A DNA stretch of 39,964 nucleotides from Pirellulales bacterium (GCA_035939775.1 DASZFO010000238.1:1-39964), one strand, 5' to 3'; counted from the first letter of the stretch, positions 31,082 to 39,964 are shown. Notes: generated by a model from the sequence alone, not told the origin. Numbers and translations are program-made.

Positions 31082-34051
31082 GTGGCCGCGGATGCCCAAA
31101 CCGATCTGTCGCACGCGGCTGCCTCGCTCAACGCCGCCATTTCGAGCGTGCGAGAGTTCCCACGCTCCGTGTGGATGGAACTGCTGCGCCGCGACCAGTG
31201 TGAGCGGTGGCGCAGCGGGCGGCGGACGCCCGTCGAGATCTATATCGATCTGCTGCCCGAGCTGAGCGCCGATCGCGAGGACATCCTGATCTTGATCAGT
31301 GGCGAAGTGCAGTTGCGCCGCGAGATCGGCGAGGCCTGCACGCTGCGCGAATATCAGACCCGATTTCCGGAACTCGCCGACGACATCGCGCTGCAGTTCG
31401 ACCTCGATCCCTACTTTTCCCAGCGAAACGACTCCAGCGACACGGGGCGCGGACGATCGGGATTCAGTAACGCCGATTTGCCCGGCTACGAAATCTTCCG
31501 GGAACTCGGCCGCGGGGCTTCCGGTGTGATCTATCTTGCTCGGCGGATTTCGCTCGATCGCCTGGTCGCCGTGAAGGCGATTCCGTTGTCGGCGGGCGAC
31601 CCGCACCGATTGAGCCGTCAGCGTCGAGAGGCCTCAATTCTCTCTAGGCTTCAGCATCCCCACGTCGTCCAGATTTACGATGTGATCGAAACCCCCGGAA
31701 TGCTGTATTTGATTATCGAATATGTGAATGGACCGACGCTGACTGAATCGACGACGGGAAGCCCGCAGCCGCCGCAGGCGGCCGCGCGGCTTGTGCTGAC
31801 GTTGGCCGAGGCGATTCACGTCGTGCACGAGGCAGGAGTGCTCCACCGCGATTTGAAGCCGTCCAACATTCTCTTGACGTCCGCGGGCGAACCGAAGATC
31901 ACCGATTTCGGGCTGGCCAAGCTGCTTTCAAACGACAGCCAATTGACGACAGACAATTGCCTGCTCGGAACGCCTTGCTACATGCCGCCGGAGCAGGCTT
32001 CGGGCAGCGCTGGTGAATGCAGGCGAGAAGGGGACGTGTATTCGCTCGGGGCGATTCTCTATGAGCTGTTGACCGGTCGCCCGCCATTTCGCGGCGTGAC
32101 GGTCCTCGACACGCTCAGCTTGATCCGTGACCGTGAGCCGGTTGCATGCCGGGCGTCGCAGCCTCAAACTCCGCGGGATCTCGAGACGATTTGCTTGAAG
32201 TGCCTGGCCAAAGCGCCGCAAGAGCGTTACGAGACGGCTGCCGCCTTGGCCGACGACCTGAGTCGGTTTCTGGACGGCGCTGCAATCAAGGCCCGCCCGC
32301 CGTCGCGGATCGAGACAGCCGTGCGGTGGTGCCGACGTCGGCCGGCGATCGCCGGTTTGGGCGCAGGCCTGCTGGTGGCAATCTTGGCCGGGTTCGGCGG
32401 AATCCTTTGGCAGTGGAACCGGGCGGAAACGGAACGGCAACTTGCCGACCAACAGTCCGTCGAGATTCAACGAACCGCCGAACGACTGCGAACCGCGCTG
32501 GTGCTCGTCGAGCGGGGGCACACCTTCCGAAGTTGGCGCCGCTGGGACGATGCCGTCGATGCGCTTGATGAAGCGATCCGCCTATGTCCCGAACTCCGCT
32601 CAGCCTGGGAGGAGCGAGGATCGCTCTTCACCGAAATGGGCCTGTGGGATTATGCGCTTGCGGACCGGCGACAGGCTTTCGAACTCAACGAACCGGCGCT
32701 AGCAGTCGATTGGTGGTCGCTGGCCGTGCTCATGGTCGAGGAACATGATCAGGAGGGCTATCGCCGGTTATGCGCCCGAATGGGTGAGCGGTTTTCGGGC
32801 TACAGCGACCAGAATGCAACCGACTGCATTCGGGCGGAGTGCTTGCTGCCGGGTGTCGGCATCGATTACGGCCACGCTGAAGAACGGCTGCGGGCAACGC
32901 CGACCCATGGCTACGACCCGCTTTCGCTGTACGTGCGAGGGTTGGTCCAACTTCGCGCGGGGAAACTGGACTCGGCAGCGTCGAGCTGCCTGGAATCACT
33001 GCAACTCGGCACCGACTGGAAAGAGCGGGCATTGAATTACCCGCTCCTCGCACTGGCGAACGCGAAACGCGGCGCGGCCGGCGAAGCACGCGCTGAATTG
33101 GAGAATGCAACATCCGCAAGAGAACATTGGATTCAAGATTTGTACACAAGCGGCGACACGAACTGGATCGGAGACAAAGGCATGTCGGCCGAATGGGGAG
33201 TCTCGCCGTCGGCATGGCTCGAATACAACCATTTGTACGATGAGGCGCGGAGCGAGTTGCACCAACCGCCGGCGAACGACGATGTCCGACTGATTGTTCT
33301 TCGGGCACGCGCGCTGGCCGCGATCGACCGATCCGACGCGGCCGATGCGAGTTACCGGCGGGCCATTGCGCTGGACCCTGGCAACGAGTTCGTTCGCGCG
33401 GAGCGCCAGCGATGCGAGGCCTATCGGCGGGTCAAGGAAGGGGACTTTGCTCGCGGAGCCGACGAGTTTGCCGCTGCGATCAAAACTGAGCCGACTGACG
33501 TGCGGCTTTGGGTCAATTCGGCTCACGCGCACCTGGCAGCCGGGATGATCGACGAATATCGCCGGGACTGCCGTGAAATGTTACGCCGGTTTCGCGTCAC
33601 AAAGAATCCCGCAGACGCCGACCTGGTCGTCTGGAGCTGCGTGGCGCGTCCCGATGCGTTGCCGAGCATGGAGGAATTGCTTCCGCTGGCGGACCTTTCC
33701 GCGGCTGCCTATCCGGGAGCGGCGCGGACTCGAGGGGCAGCGCTCGTCCGCGCCGGCCGTTGCGAAGAAGCGCTTCGGGAGTTCGACAAAGCAGCCCGAT
33801 TCAATATCCCCAATCCGTCCGTCATGTGCCTGCAAGCAATCGCCGGCTGTCGGCTCGGACAGATTGCATTGGCGCGAGAGCACTTGGACGCCGCGAGCCG
33901 CTGGATCGCGGAGGCCGATCGCCGGACACTGCCCGATATCGACATGCCAAAGCCGTGTTGGGGCAATCTCGTCTGGTATGATCACCAGGACGCGCTTCGT
34001 CTGCTCGACGAAGCGAACCGGCTGCTTGCCAATCCGTCGTTGGCCAAATAG
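31082..34051 (+). CDS. Membrane Ser/Thr protein kinase with TPR-like C-terminal domain
   Basis: 989 residues from a GTG at 31082 with AAGGG upstream. The N-terminal ~130 residues (VWMELLRRDQCERWRSGRRT) form the short region seen before planctomycete kinases. The kinase domain (about 133-400) has the glycine loop GRGASGVIYLARR, Lys165 in VAVKAI, HRDLKPSN with catalytic Asp257, and DFG with Asp275, followed by GTPCYMPPEQ. The activation loop carries SNDSQLTTDNCLL, a segment that looks like a common small DNA repeat translated in place. A TM helix spans about 420-445 (IAGLGAGLLVAILAGFGGIL). The rest is a TPR-like helical array of roughly 500 residues, presumably the sensing or partner-binding part outside the cell membrane. 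It is co-transcribed with the sigma factor gene and probably phosphorylates it. Confidence 0.92.
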   Translation: MAADAQTDLSHAAASLNAAISSVREFPRSVWMELLRRDQCERWRSGRRTPVEIYIDLLPELSADREDILILISGEVQLRREIGEACTLREYQTRFPELADDIALQFDLDPYFSQRNDSSDTGRGRSGFSNADLPGYEIFRELGRGASGVIYLARRISLDRLVAVKAIPLSAGDPHRLSRQRREASILSRLQHPHVVQIYDVIETPGMLYLIIEYVNGPTLTESTTGSPQPPQAAARLVLTLAEAIHVVHEAGVLHRDLKPSNILLTSAGEPKITDFGLAKLLSNDSQLTTDNCLLGTPCYMPPEQASGSAGECRREGDVYSLGAILYELLTGRPPFRGVTVLDTLSLIRDREPVACRASQPQTPRDLETICLKCLAKAPQERYETAAALADDLSRFLDGAAIKARPPSRIETAVRWCRRRPAIAGLGAGLLVAILAGFGGILWQWNRAETERQLADQQSVEIQRTAERLRTALVLVERGHTFRSWRRWDDAVDALDEAIRLCPELRSAWEERGSLFTEMGLWDYALADRRQAFELNEPALAVDWWSLAVLMVEEHDQEGYRRLCARMGERFSGYSDQNATDCIRAECLLPGVGIDYGHAEERLRATPTHGYDPLSLYVRGLVQLRAGKLDSAASSCLESLQLGTDWKERALNYPLLALANAKRGAAGEARAELENATSAREHWIQDLYTSGDTNWIGDKGMSAEWGVSPSAWLEYNHLYDEARSELHQPPANDDVRLIVLRARALAAIDRSDAADASYRRAIALDPGNEFVRAERQRCEAYRRVKEGDFARGADEFAAAIKTEPTDVRLWVNSAHAHLAAGMIDEYRRDCREMLRRFRVTKNPADADLVVWSCVARPDALPSMEELLPLADLSAAAYPGAARTRGAALVRAGRCEEALREFDKAARFNIPNPSVMCLQAIAGCRLGQIALAREHLDAASRWIAEADRRTLPDIDMPKPCWGNLVWYDHQDALRLLDEANRLLANPSLAK

Positions 34052-34105
34052 CGCCCACCCACGGAACTTGGTGCGAGATGCTGGACGGCAGAGCGGGATG
34101 TTCGG

Positions 34106-37100
34106 CTACAAACGGCATCCAGACGACACATCTCGGATTGCGAGAAGTGACCGCTTGCGACGGAGACCAACAACTGCACTGCAGCAAATCAAGGCGACGC
34201 CCCCTAGAGCAAACGTCGACGGCTCGGGAGTCGCTGCGGGAACCGTGAGTGGAGCGGAGATTGCGTACAGGAAGAGCTGAGTACTCTGAGGCTGACCGGC
34301 ATGGAGGAGCCAACCAGGGGATCCAATAAAAGGGTCGCCGTAAGCTGAAATACTGCCGGCGCCACGGCTGACGCCGAGATTGTTAACTGTTCCCAATCCG
34401 ATTGGCACAAAGAGGTTGCCGGTTGTAAAGGCCTCGGTGCCGTTCCCCTGTGTTCCTGTCCAAACGGCCGGATTTTGTGTGGGTGCCGGAAGGGGAGACA
34501 CGCCTAGCAAGTCGTGAATAATCTGAACGTTTGCACCGGCAAAGAGAGACGAGTCGAGATTGGTCGGGGTGACCAAAGAGTTCCCTTGGGCATCGAAGAC
34601 CGGAATGTTATAGATGCCGATGTTGTCAATCGCATTCTTCGAGTCAGTGGATGCGATTGCAGAGAATGTCACCTGGGCGCCGCCGTAAACGACTTGACTG
34701 CCCCCGTTTTGGTTGATCGCGTCTTGATTCACAAAACTGTTGTAATGGTTGATGTCGTTGCTTGTCGCCGGGTCGGTTCCATCCGTGACGAACGCCACCC
34801 GGAATTCATCGCCAGGATGCAGTCCGGACGGTGTAGTGATGACAACGCCCGCCTCGGATCGCGACACGGCGGCGAGCGAAGCTGCGGCCAAGACAAGCGC
34901 GACATGCTGTCCTCGACGCCTCAACGCTCGTTGTCGGCCGGCCCACCCGACAAGTGCCATTCCGCCAACGACGATTAGGAGCAGGCCGGATGGCTCGGGC
35001 ACCGCGCCGGGATTCAAAGGCGCCGCCGGGCTGGCGAGGGAATCGCCGTCCGGCGGATTGACGAGCCCGACGTCGATACCGAGTGGTGGTTCCTGAACTA
35101 CCGCCTCCGGTGCCGCCGGATTGATCAACGGATTGCCTGATGAGTCACTGGCGTCGATCGTCACGAGGCCGTGGCTCGTCGCCGCGCCGCCAATGACCAA
35201 TGCCGACTGAATGATGTGATTGGCCGTGAGATCGCTGCCGTCGCTGATTTGCGTCGTGCCCGCGCCGTCGATATCGCCCACCTGCTGATTCGTGCCGGAG
35301 ACGAGAACGCCGGCGGCGGCGGAACTGTTGTTGACGACGTTCGCTCGGTTCGTACCTGACGAGAGCGCGGAAACGGAGCCGGCAAGTTCGAGCGTTCCGA
35401 AGCTGGCCACTCTCGCCGACACGCCAGCTCCGACCGTCGCCGTGCCGCTGATGGCCTTGAACCGCAGCGTGCCGGAGTCGCCGATCGCTAGCGAACTGGA
35501 ATTGCCGAGCGAAGGAGCGCCATCGACCTCCAGCACTCCGCTCCCGGCCTTGCCAAACGCGGCCCCTGGAGCGTTGACCAACGGCGCCATCGGGACATTG
35601 CCGCTGGACCCGCCGGCGAAGGTCACGGTGGTATCGATCACATTGAACGTGCCTGTGCCTGTGTTGGTCACCGGCCCGGTGAAGATGGCCGGATTGTAGG
35701 CGACGGTGATTGTCTTGCCGTTCTCGTTGGTGACCGGCCCGTTGATGGTCGTTGTCCCTCCGGTGAAGGTGATGCTGCCGTTGTTGTCGAGGCCCATGCC
35801 GCCGGTGCGAAAGATTCCCCAGCCGCTGATCTGGCCGGTGTTATTCAGCGGATGGTTGTTGTTGTCAAACGTCCCGCCCGTGAGATTGATGATGCCGGCA
35901 TTAGCGGCCAAGCCGCCGGTGACCAGGAGCTTGGCGCCGGAGCCGGCAGTGAGCAGGCCGGCGGCTGAATTCGTCAACGTCCCGCCGAACGAGAGCGTGC
36001 CGCCGAGGGCCTCGATCGTCCCCGTATTGGCGACCGCGCTAGTGACGAGTCCGAAGCCCTCCAGAGCGCTGTGGTTGGCGATCGCGCCGCCGCCAAGACG
36101 CGCGGTGGCGTCGGAAAGCGAGATGAGTCCATTGTTCGTCCAAGCGCCGGTAATGCTCAACGAATTCCCGGCAGCCACATGGACAGTGCCGTCTACGTTG
36201 TTAACGAGCGCGCCGGTGATGTTTCCGTTGCCCTCGACGAGACCGTCGTTTGTAATCCCGCCGGCGAGCGACATGACGCCGCTGACCGACACCGTTCCGA
36301 AGTTGGCCAGCGGCGAAGTGACGGTGCCGTCCCCTTGGATCGTGCCGCCGAATTCGTTCGTAAGCGGGCCGTCGCCGGCGACGGTGCCGCCGGTGAGCGT
36401 GAGCAGGGCGAGATTGTCGAAACCGTCGCCGTTGGCGGTGACGGTTTGCCCTGTGGCGACAGTCATGGCCGTGTCGTTCTCGATCCCATTGCCCGCCGTG
36501 AAGTTCGGGCCGAGATTGACAGTTCCCTGATTGAGCAGCTTGCCGTTGAACACGCCGCTTTGATAGTTGAATACGCCCTGGTTTTGGAGCGTGCCGTTCA
36601 CCGTGCCGCCGGCCTGCGTGATCGAGGCGGCATAGAGCGTGCTGCCGGCATCTTGTTCGATCGTGCCCGTCGGGCTGATCGTGAGCGTTCCAGTGACGTA
36701 GTTCGACCCGCCGGCGCTGACGGTCAAGGAGAACAGCCCTGTCCCGCCCAGAGTTTCGTTTCCAGTCACCATCAGCGTCTGCCCGCCGCCAAGCGAAAGC
36801 GCGGGCCCGAAGTCATTAGCGATTGAGCTGCCCGCCTCGCCCGACGAATCGAAGACAACGTTGGTTGTGATATTGAGCGTGCCGGACGTCCAATTGAAAA
36901 GCGACGGATTTGAAAACAACCCAAGGGAAGGCGTGTTGATCTGTCCGCCGCTCAAATTCAGGGCCGTGCCCGCGGTCGGGCCGACAAGGATCCCGGAGTT
37001 GCCGACGGTGAGCACGCCAGTACCGCTGACCGCCAGCACGCCCGGGCTATTGAGGCCAACAAACACATTGGGGCTGCTGACGAAGCCGCCGCTCAGGTTA

Positions 37101-38050
37101 TAAGCGCCTGGTGACCCCCCTAACCCGTTGCCGATCGCCAGACCGACTGGACCGACGATATTGGAGCCGCCATCCTGGTTGAACGTCCCGGAACCGTGAG
37201 AACTGCCGATGGACTCGCTGGATGCGGTGAGCAGACCGCCATGAAGGAAATACACGCCGTTCGCCCCGCTCCCAATGCCGATCTCAAGAAATGTCAGACT
37301 GTTCGTACCGCCGGACTGAATAAACGTTCCTGCACTGCCGTCCCCGACGGCGATGTGCTCGCCGCTGTTGCTGATCAACGTGCCGGTGCTCGTCAGCGTG
37401 CCGGCGCTCAGGATATAGGTGCCGCTGGAGTTACTGTTGTAGCCCAGGTAAAGCAGGTTGTTGGTGCCGAGCGAGTTGGTTCCACCACTTTGGGTGAACG
37501 TCCCCGTGCCGCTGTAACCAACGATCTCGCCCGTGTTGCCCGCGGCAACGAGCGACCCGGTTCCACTGAGGTTGTAGTACCCGTTGTCGGTTGGATTCAG
37601 GCCCAGGTAGAGGGCGGTGCCGTTGACCGTGTTCACGCCGCCGCTCTGGTTGAATTTGCCGCTGCCGTTGCCAGCCGACCAGCCGACGTATTCGAAGGCG
37701 GACGTCAGATTATTAGCCGACATGGAGAACGTCGCCGTGTCGGTCGGCATCCCCCCGGTCAAATCGACCGAGAGAAACGCGAGCGTGACGGCGGGGCCGG
37801 TGTAGTCGTAGGTGATCGTGCGGCTGACACCGTCGGTGTTAAGGACGTTCGCCGTGTCGCCTCCCGCCGGCACTCCCGCCGGAGACCAATTGCCCGCCAC
37901 GCTCCAATTGCCGTCAAGCGCGTTCCAGGCTCGCGTCGTCGCCAGGGACGGCCTGATGAGCGACAGTACGATTGCAACCGCGACGACAACCGAGCCGAGA
38001 GCTTTGCAGCGACGTGCGGGAAGCCATCGGCGAACGATGCGCAGGTCCAT
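34106..38050 (-). CDS. Giant PEP-CTERM surface protein, apparent in-frame fusion of two proteins
   Basis: 1314 residues. It starts with a signal peptide (ALGSVVVAVAIVLSLIRPSL). Residues about 45-980 are Gly/Thr/Asn-rich beta-helix repeats (TFTQSGGTNSLG, YNLSGTG, LTNEFGGTIQGDGTV) like autotransporter-type passengers. A PEP-CTERM sorting tail follows at about 1018-1045 (VPEPSGLLLIVVGGMALVGW, then RRRG). Directly after comes a second signal-peptide-like stretch (VALVLAAASLAAVS, then SEAG), a ~210-residue domain (VVITTPSGLHPGDEFRVAFV) and a second PEP-CTERM tail near 1278 (TPEPSTFALGGVALICCSAV, RRKR). PEP-CTERM tails are cut by exosortase for surface attachment and belong at a C-terminus, so the internal one marks a join of two genes. 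A TTG at 34924 (minus) could start the second protein separately. The ATG at 38050 has GGGTGG upstream. Confidence 0.85.
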   Translation of the reverse strand: MDLRIVRRWLPARRCKALGSVVVAVAIVLSLIRPSLATTRAWNALDGNWSVAGNWSPAGVPAGGDTANVLNTDGVSRTITYDYTGPAVTLAFLSVDLTGGMPTDTATFSMSANNLTSAFEYVGWSAGNGSGKFNQSGGVNTVNGTALYLGLNPTDNGYYNLSGTGSLVAAGNTGEIVGYSGTGTFTQSGGTNSLGTNNLLYLGYNSNSSGTYILSAGTLTSTGTLISNSGEHIAVGDGSAGTFIQSGGTNSLTFLEIGIGSGANGVYFLHGGLLTASSESIGSSHGSGTFNQDGGSNIVGPVGLAIGNGLGGSPGAYNLSGGFVSSPNVFVGLNSPGVLAVSGTGVLTVGNSGILVGPTAGTALNLSGGQINTPSLGLFSNPSLFNWTSGTLNITTNVVFDSSGEAGSSIANDFGPALSLGGGQTLMVTGNETLGGTGLFSLTVSAGGSNYVTGTLTISPTGTIEQDAGSTLYAASITQAGGTVNGTLQNQGVFNYQSGVFNGKLLNQGTVNLGPNFTAGNGIENDTAMTVATGQTVTANGDGFDNLALLTLTGGTVAGDGPLTNEFGGTIQGDGTVTSPLANFGTVSVSGVMSLAGGITNDGLVEGNGNITGALVNNVDGTVHVAAGNSLSITGAWTNNGLISLSDATARLGGGAIANHSALEGFGLVTSAVANTGTIEALGGTLSFGGTLTNSAAGLLTAGSGAKLLVTGGLAANAGIINLTGGTFDNNNHPLNNTGQISGWGIFRTGGMGLDNNGSITFTGGTTTINGPVTNENGKTITVAYNPAIFTGPVTNTGTGTFNVIDTTVTFAGGSSGNVPMAPLVNAPGAAFGKAGSGVLEVDGAPSLGNSSSLAIGDSGTLRFKAISGTATVGAGVSARVASFGTLELAGSVSALSSGTNRANVVNNSSAAAGVLVSGTNQQVGDIDGAGTTQISDGSDLTANHIIQSALVIGGAATSHGLVTIDASDSSGNPLINPAAPEAVVQEPPLGIDVGLVNPPDGDSLASPAAPLNPGAVPEPSGLLLIVVGGMALVGWAGRQRALRRRGQHVALVLAAASLAAVSRSEAGVVITTPSGLHPGDEFRVAFVTDGTDPATSNDINHYNSFVNQDAINQNGGSQVVYGGAQVTFSAIASTDSKNAIDNIGIYNIPVFDAQGNSLVTPTNLDSSLFAGANVQIIHDLLGVSPLPAPTQNPAVWTGTQGNGTEAFTTGNLFVPIGLGTVNNLGVSRGAGSISAYGDPFIGSPGWLLHAGQPQSTQLFLYAISAPLTVPAATPEPSTFALGGVALICCSAVVGLRRKRSLLAIRDVSSGCRL

Positions 38051-38184
38051 TTTCCACCCGCTGGCTGGGCCGCAGAATGAACATCAGCGATGCCTCACTT
38101 TCTTAATAACCGTTTGGGCGGCGCACGGACGCGATTAATTCAAAAGTTTTTCGAAGACGCTCCGCCGGTCCCAGGTCGAGCGGC

Positions 38185-38628
38185 GGCATCGACGGCGCTA
38201 GAACCACGCAAGTCAATTCCGGCAGTGATCTTACGGCCAGTCAAATCGTTCAATCGGTGCTCGGGATTGGCGGCACATCGCCCAGCCGCGGCTGCGTGAC
38301 TATCGACGCCAGCGACGCCTCGGGCAATCCGCTGTTCGCCTCCCCTGCGAGTCTGTTCGGCGGCGATCCGAGTTCGGGTGGACTGGCCTTGGCGACTTCA
38401 GTGGCGCCCAGCGGTCCCTTCGAAGCGGGCGACACGAGTTCCGCAAGCTTGAGCACCGCATCGACCGACAGCGCCAATGTGGCTGTTCTGGCAATTGGGA
38501 AATCCGTCGGGAGCGACAATTCTGCGCCGGTGCCCGAACCATCCACGCTCCTGCTGGCGCTTTTTGCGGTATTAGGTGTTGTCAGCACCCAATTCGCGCG
38601 ACACCATTTCCGATGTAAAACAGTCTGA
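38185..38628 (+). pseudogene. Truncated PEP-CTERM protein (C-terminal remnant)
   Basis: The plus-strand frame reads GGIDGARTTQVNSGSDLTAS, QIVQSVLGIGG and VTIDASDASGNPLF, which align with the large minus-strand protein (DIDGAGTTQISDGSDLTANH, then VTIDASDSSGNPL). It ends in a PEP-CTERM tail (VPEPSTLLLALFAVLGVVS, then FARHHFRCK) and a stop at 38626-38628. No signal peptide or beta-helix part precedes it; upstream lies only ~130 bp before the divergent start of the giant gene. A GTG at 38257 would give 123 residues. It is the 3' end of a paralogue whose 5' part is lost. The tail has few basic residues after the helix, but the sorting signal otherwise looks intact. Confidence 0.65.
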
Positions 38629-38699
38629 TCCCGCTTGGTCGCGACGCTCTACTCTTGGGTGGTTGGCTCGGCGCTCTAGGCTGCGTTCCTGTCATCGGT

Positions 38700-38768
38700 C
38701 TAACCTGCGGCGGTCCCCCCGACGAATGGCACGTATTTCTTCTGGAAGCTCTTGGCTGGAAATGACAT
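38700..38768 (-). repeat. Tail repeat copy 3 (22-residue frame ending YVPFVGGTAAG)
   Basis: Minus-strand ATG (38766-38768) opens MSFPAKSFQKKYVPFVGGTAAG with TAG at 38700-38702. The last 12 codons match copies 1 and 2 near 30 kb. It lies about 70 bp ahead of the transposase gene, so it may be part of the end of that element or flanking debris. Confidence 0.5.
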
Positions 38769-39850
38769 AGGCAAAAAAGCCTCACTTGCGTAGATGGGGG
38801 TTTGTCGTCACACCCATCACCGGCAAGGAGGCCAAGGATGCGATATTTTAACCAAGGACGGTTTCGCCAACAGGTGAGATTCTTACAGCATCAGTTTCTC
38901 CTGGACGGGAATCTTCCCTTCAGCGATATTCTGTCAACGGAGCTGATCCAGCAAGCATTGACAGCACTTCAGGTGGGGGTGATCGATTGCGTCTACACGC
39001 CGCTGGTCACCCTGTGTGTGTTTCTGGGTCAGGTGCTGAGCGCCGATCACTCCTGCCGCGCGGCCGTGACGCGCCTGATCGCGTATCGCGTTGCGAGAAA
39101 AGAAAGGCCATGCTCGGCAGAAACCGGCGCGTACTGTCAGTCCCGCAAGCGGCTGCCAGAAGAGTTCTTCTCGCAGCTCGCGCGGCAGACGGGACGCCAG
39201 CTCGATGCCAAGGCGAAATCGGATTGGCTGTAGAAGAATCGACGTGTTCACATCTTCGACGGCGCGACCGTCTCGATGCCCGACACGGCCGCAAATCAAC
39301 GGGCCTATCCCCAACCGCCACAGCAAAAACCCGGCCTGGGATTTCCCCTGGCCCGCATCGCGGTCATCTTTTCCCTAGCGTGCGGCGCGGTGCTCGACGT
39401 GGGGATCTGTCGTTACGCCGGCAAAGGCCAAAGCGAGTTGGCCCTGCTGCGTCAAATGTGGTCGATCTTTCAGCCTGGCGACATCATGCTGGCCGATCGC
39501 TTGATGTGCGCGTGGACAGAACTGGTGATGCTCAAGCAGCGCGACGTGGACAGTGTGTGTCGTTTTAACTCAGCCAACCGCAAGACCGACTTTCGTCGAG
39601 GAAAGCGTTTGGGGACAGACGATCATATTGTCACGTGGTTCAAGCCCACCAAGCCGCGGTCAATCGATCGGCAGACCTACAACACGCTTCCCGAATCGTT
39701 GACGATCCGAGAATGTCGCGTGCCCAGTGCCCAACCCGGCTTTCGGGTGAAGGTCGTCGTGATTGCCACCACGCTCTTGGATCACATCGCGTATCCGCCG
39801 TCCAAACTGGCGGAACTGTATCTCGCCAGGTGGAATGCCGAAGTCTACCA
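38760..39850 (+). mobile_element. Degenerate IS4-family insertion sequence
   Basis: The IS holds only the broken transposase gene. The left end is not defined: a GGCAAAAAAGCC hairpin (38770-38781) and copy 3 of the tail repeat lie just before the gene, but no matching right-end inverted repeat can be seen, as the 3' part is missing at about 39845-39850. Sequence after that point (to 39964) has no recognised content except a short TGGCATGC-type hairpin. Confidence 0.55.
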
Positions 39851-39896
39851 GCCGGAATACCCATCAAGCACGAGCTTGTATCAGCTCACCGCTTGA
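38838..39896 (+). pseudogene. IS4-type transposase with internal stop and missing 3' end
   Basis: The ATG at 38838 has AAGGAGG upstream. The frame reads MRYFNQGRFRQQVRFLQHQF, then LARQTGRQLDAKAKSDWL and an in-frame TAG (39231-39233). The same frame resumes at once (KNRRVHIFDGATVSMPDTAA) and runs to 39896. DDE motifs of IS4 transposases are visible: Asp in IFDGATVSMPD, Asp in DIMLADRLMCAW, and Glu in the YREK-like LYLARWNAE. Right after that Glu the family sequence ends and unrelated codons lead to a stop, so the C-terminal Lys of YREK and everything beyond are lost from about 39845. Both the nonsense codon and the truncation make it inactive. Confidence 0.8.
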
Positions 39897-39964
39897 GATT
39901 AAAGTGTCCGCTAGCGCGTTGTTGAAGCTGGCATGCTGGTATTGCCAGCGGGCGTCTAACAGCA

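Noticed and set aside
35706-36530. Long plus-strand open frame (274 codons) opposite the giant PEP-CTERM gene, and similar ones at 36071-36826 and 37196-38080
   Set aside because: Their composition follows the Gly/Thr/Asn repeats of the minus-strand gene; Pro/Val/Ala-rich translations without motifs or ribosome sites. They are mirror frames.
38694-38745. Integron attC-like site (GTCTAAC near the tail repeat; ACCTAAC near 30255 on the complement)
   Set aside because: RYYYAAC-like ends are present in two copies, but no matching GTTRRRY end at usual distance and no integrase gene; the repeat reads better as a protein C-terminus.
1-39964. CRISPR arrays, tRNA or rRNA genes
   Set aside because: No regularly spaced direct repeats were seen; the few GGTTCGA-like strings (for example near 6599 and 13290) lie inside coding or formerly coding sequence without a cloverleaf. 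I could not scan exhaustively by eye.

Overview
The window looks like a planctomycete chromosome, probably from the Pirellulales or a relative. The clues are an ECF-type sigma factor gene just ahead of a membrane Ser/Thr kinase with a TPR-like tail, GYF_2 domains joined to trypsin-like proteases, very large PEP-CTERM surface proteins, a DUF2891 protein, high GC, and many short palindromic intergenic repeats. Calls rest on reading motifs by eye; no database search was run.

Layout. 1-3.6 kb: an unrecognised gene cut by the window edge, an AAA-type ATPase with a C-terminal UVR-like helix pair on the minus strand, a perfect 13-bp inverted repeat upstream of that ATPase, and one small hypothetical gene. 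3.9-11.4 kb: a tight plus-strand cluster of a YhaO/SbcD-like metallophosphoesterase, a YhaN/SbcC-like coiled-coil ATPase (start and stop overlapping) and, 34 bp later, a multi-spanning membrane protein with an alpha/beta-hydrolase fold. 11.7-15.1 kb: a conserved unknown with a HELVEMLVDP motif, a small membrane protein, a broken M14 carboxypeptidase gene and an amidase.

15.2-27.6 kb is the most striking part. It holds a minus-strand GYF_2-TM-trypsin gene, and, facing away from it, a DO-GTPase-like gene (with a frameshift between its G3 and G4 motifs), a GAP1-like GTPase-associated membrane protein, a 963-residue membrane protein of unknown family, a double-GYF_2 membrane protein, and a 935-residue protein with two J-like domains lacking HPD, a TM helix, a trypsin-like protease and a MORN-like C-terminus. 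The GTPase/GAP1 pairing matches NTP-dependent conflict or signalling systems predicted computationally. The membrane proteases, J-like domains and GYF_2 proteins suggest a membrane complex in which GTP-dependent recognition controls proteolysis. That reading is inference.

27.6-30.5 kb is eroded sequence: a degraded EF-Tu C-terminal fragment that kept its terminator, a DUF2891 gene and copies of a repeated C-terminal tail. 30.5-34.1 kb carries the sigma factor/kinase pair. 34.1-38.6 kb has a 1314-residue minus-strand protein that appears to be two PEP-CTERM proteins fused in frame, plus a truncated PEP-CTERM relative on the other strand. The window ends in an IS4-type transposase with an in-frame stop and a lost 3' end.
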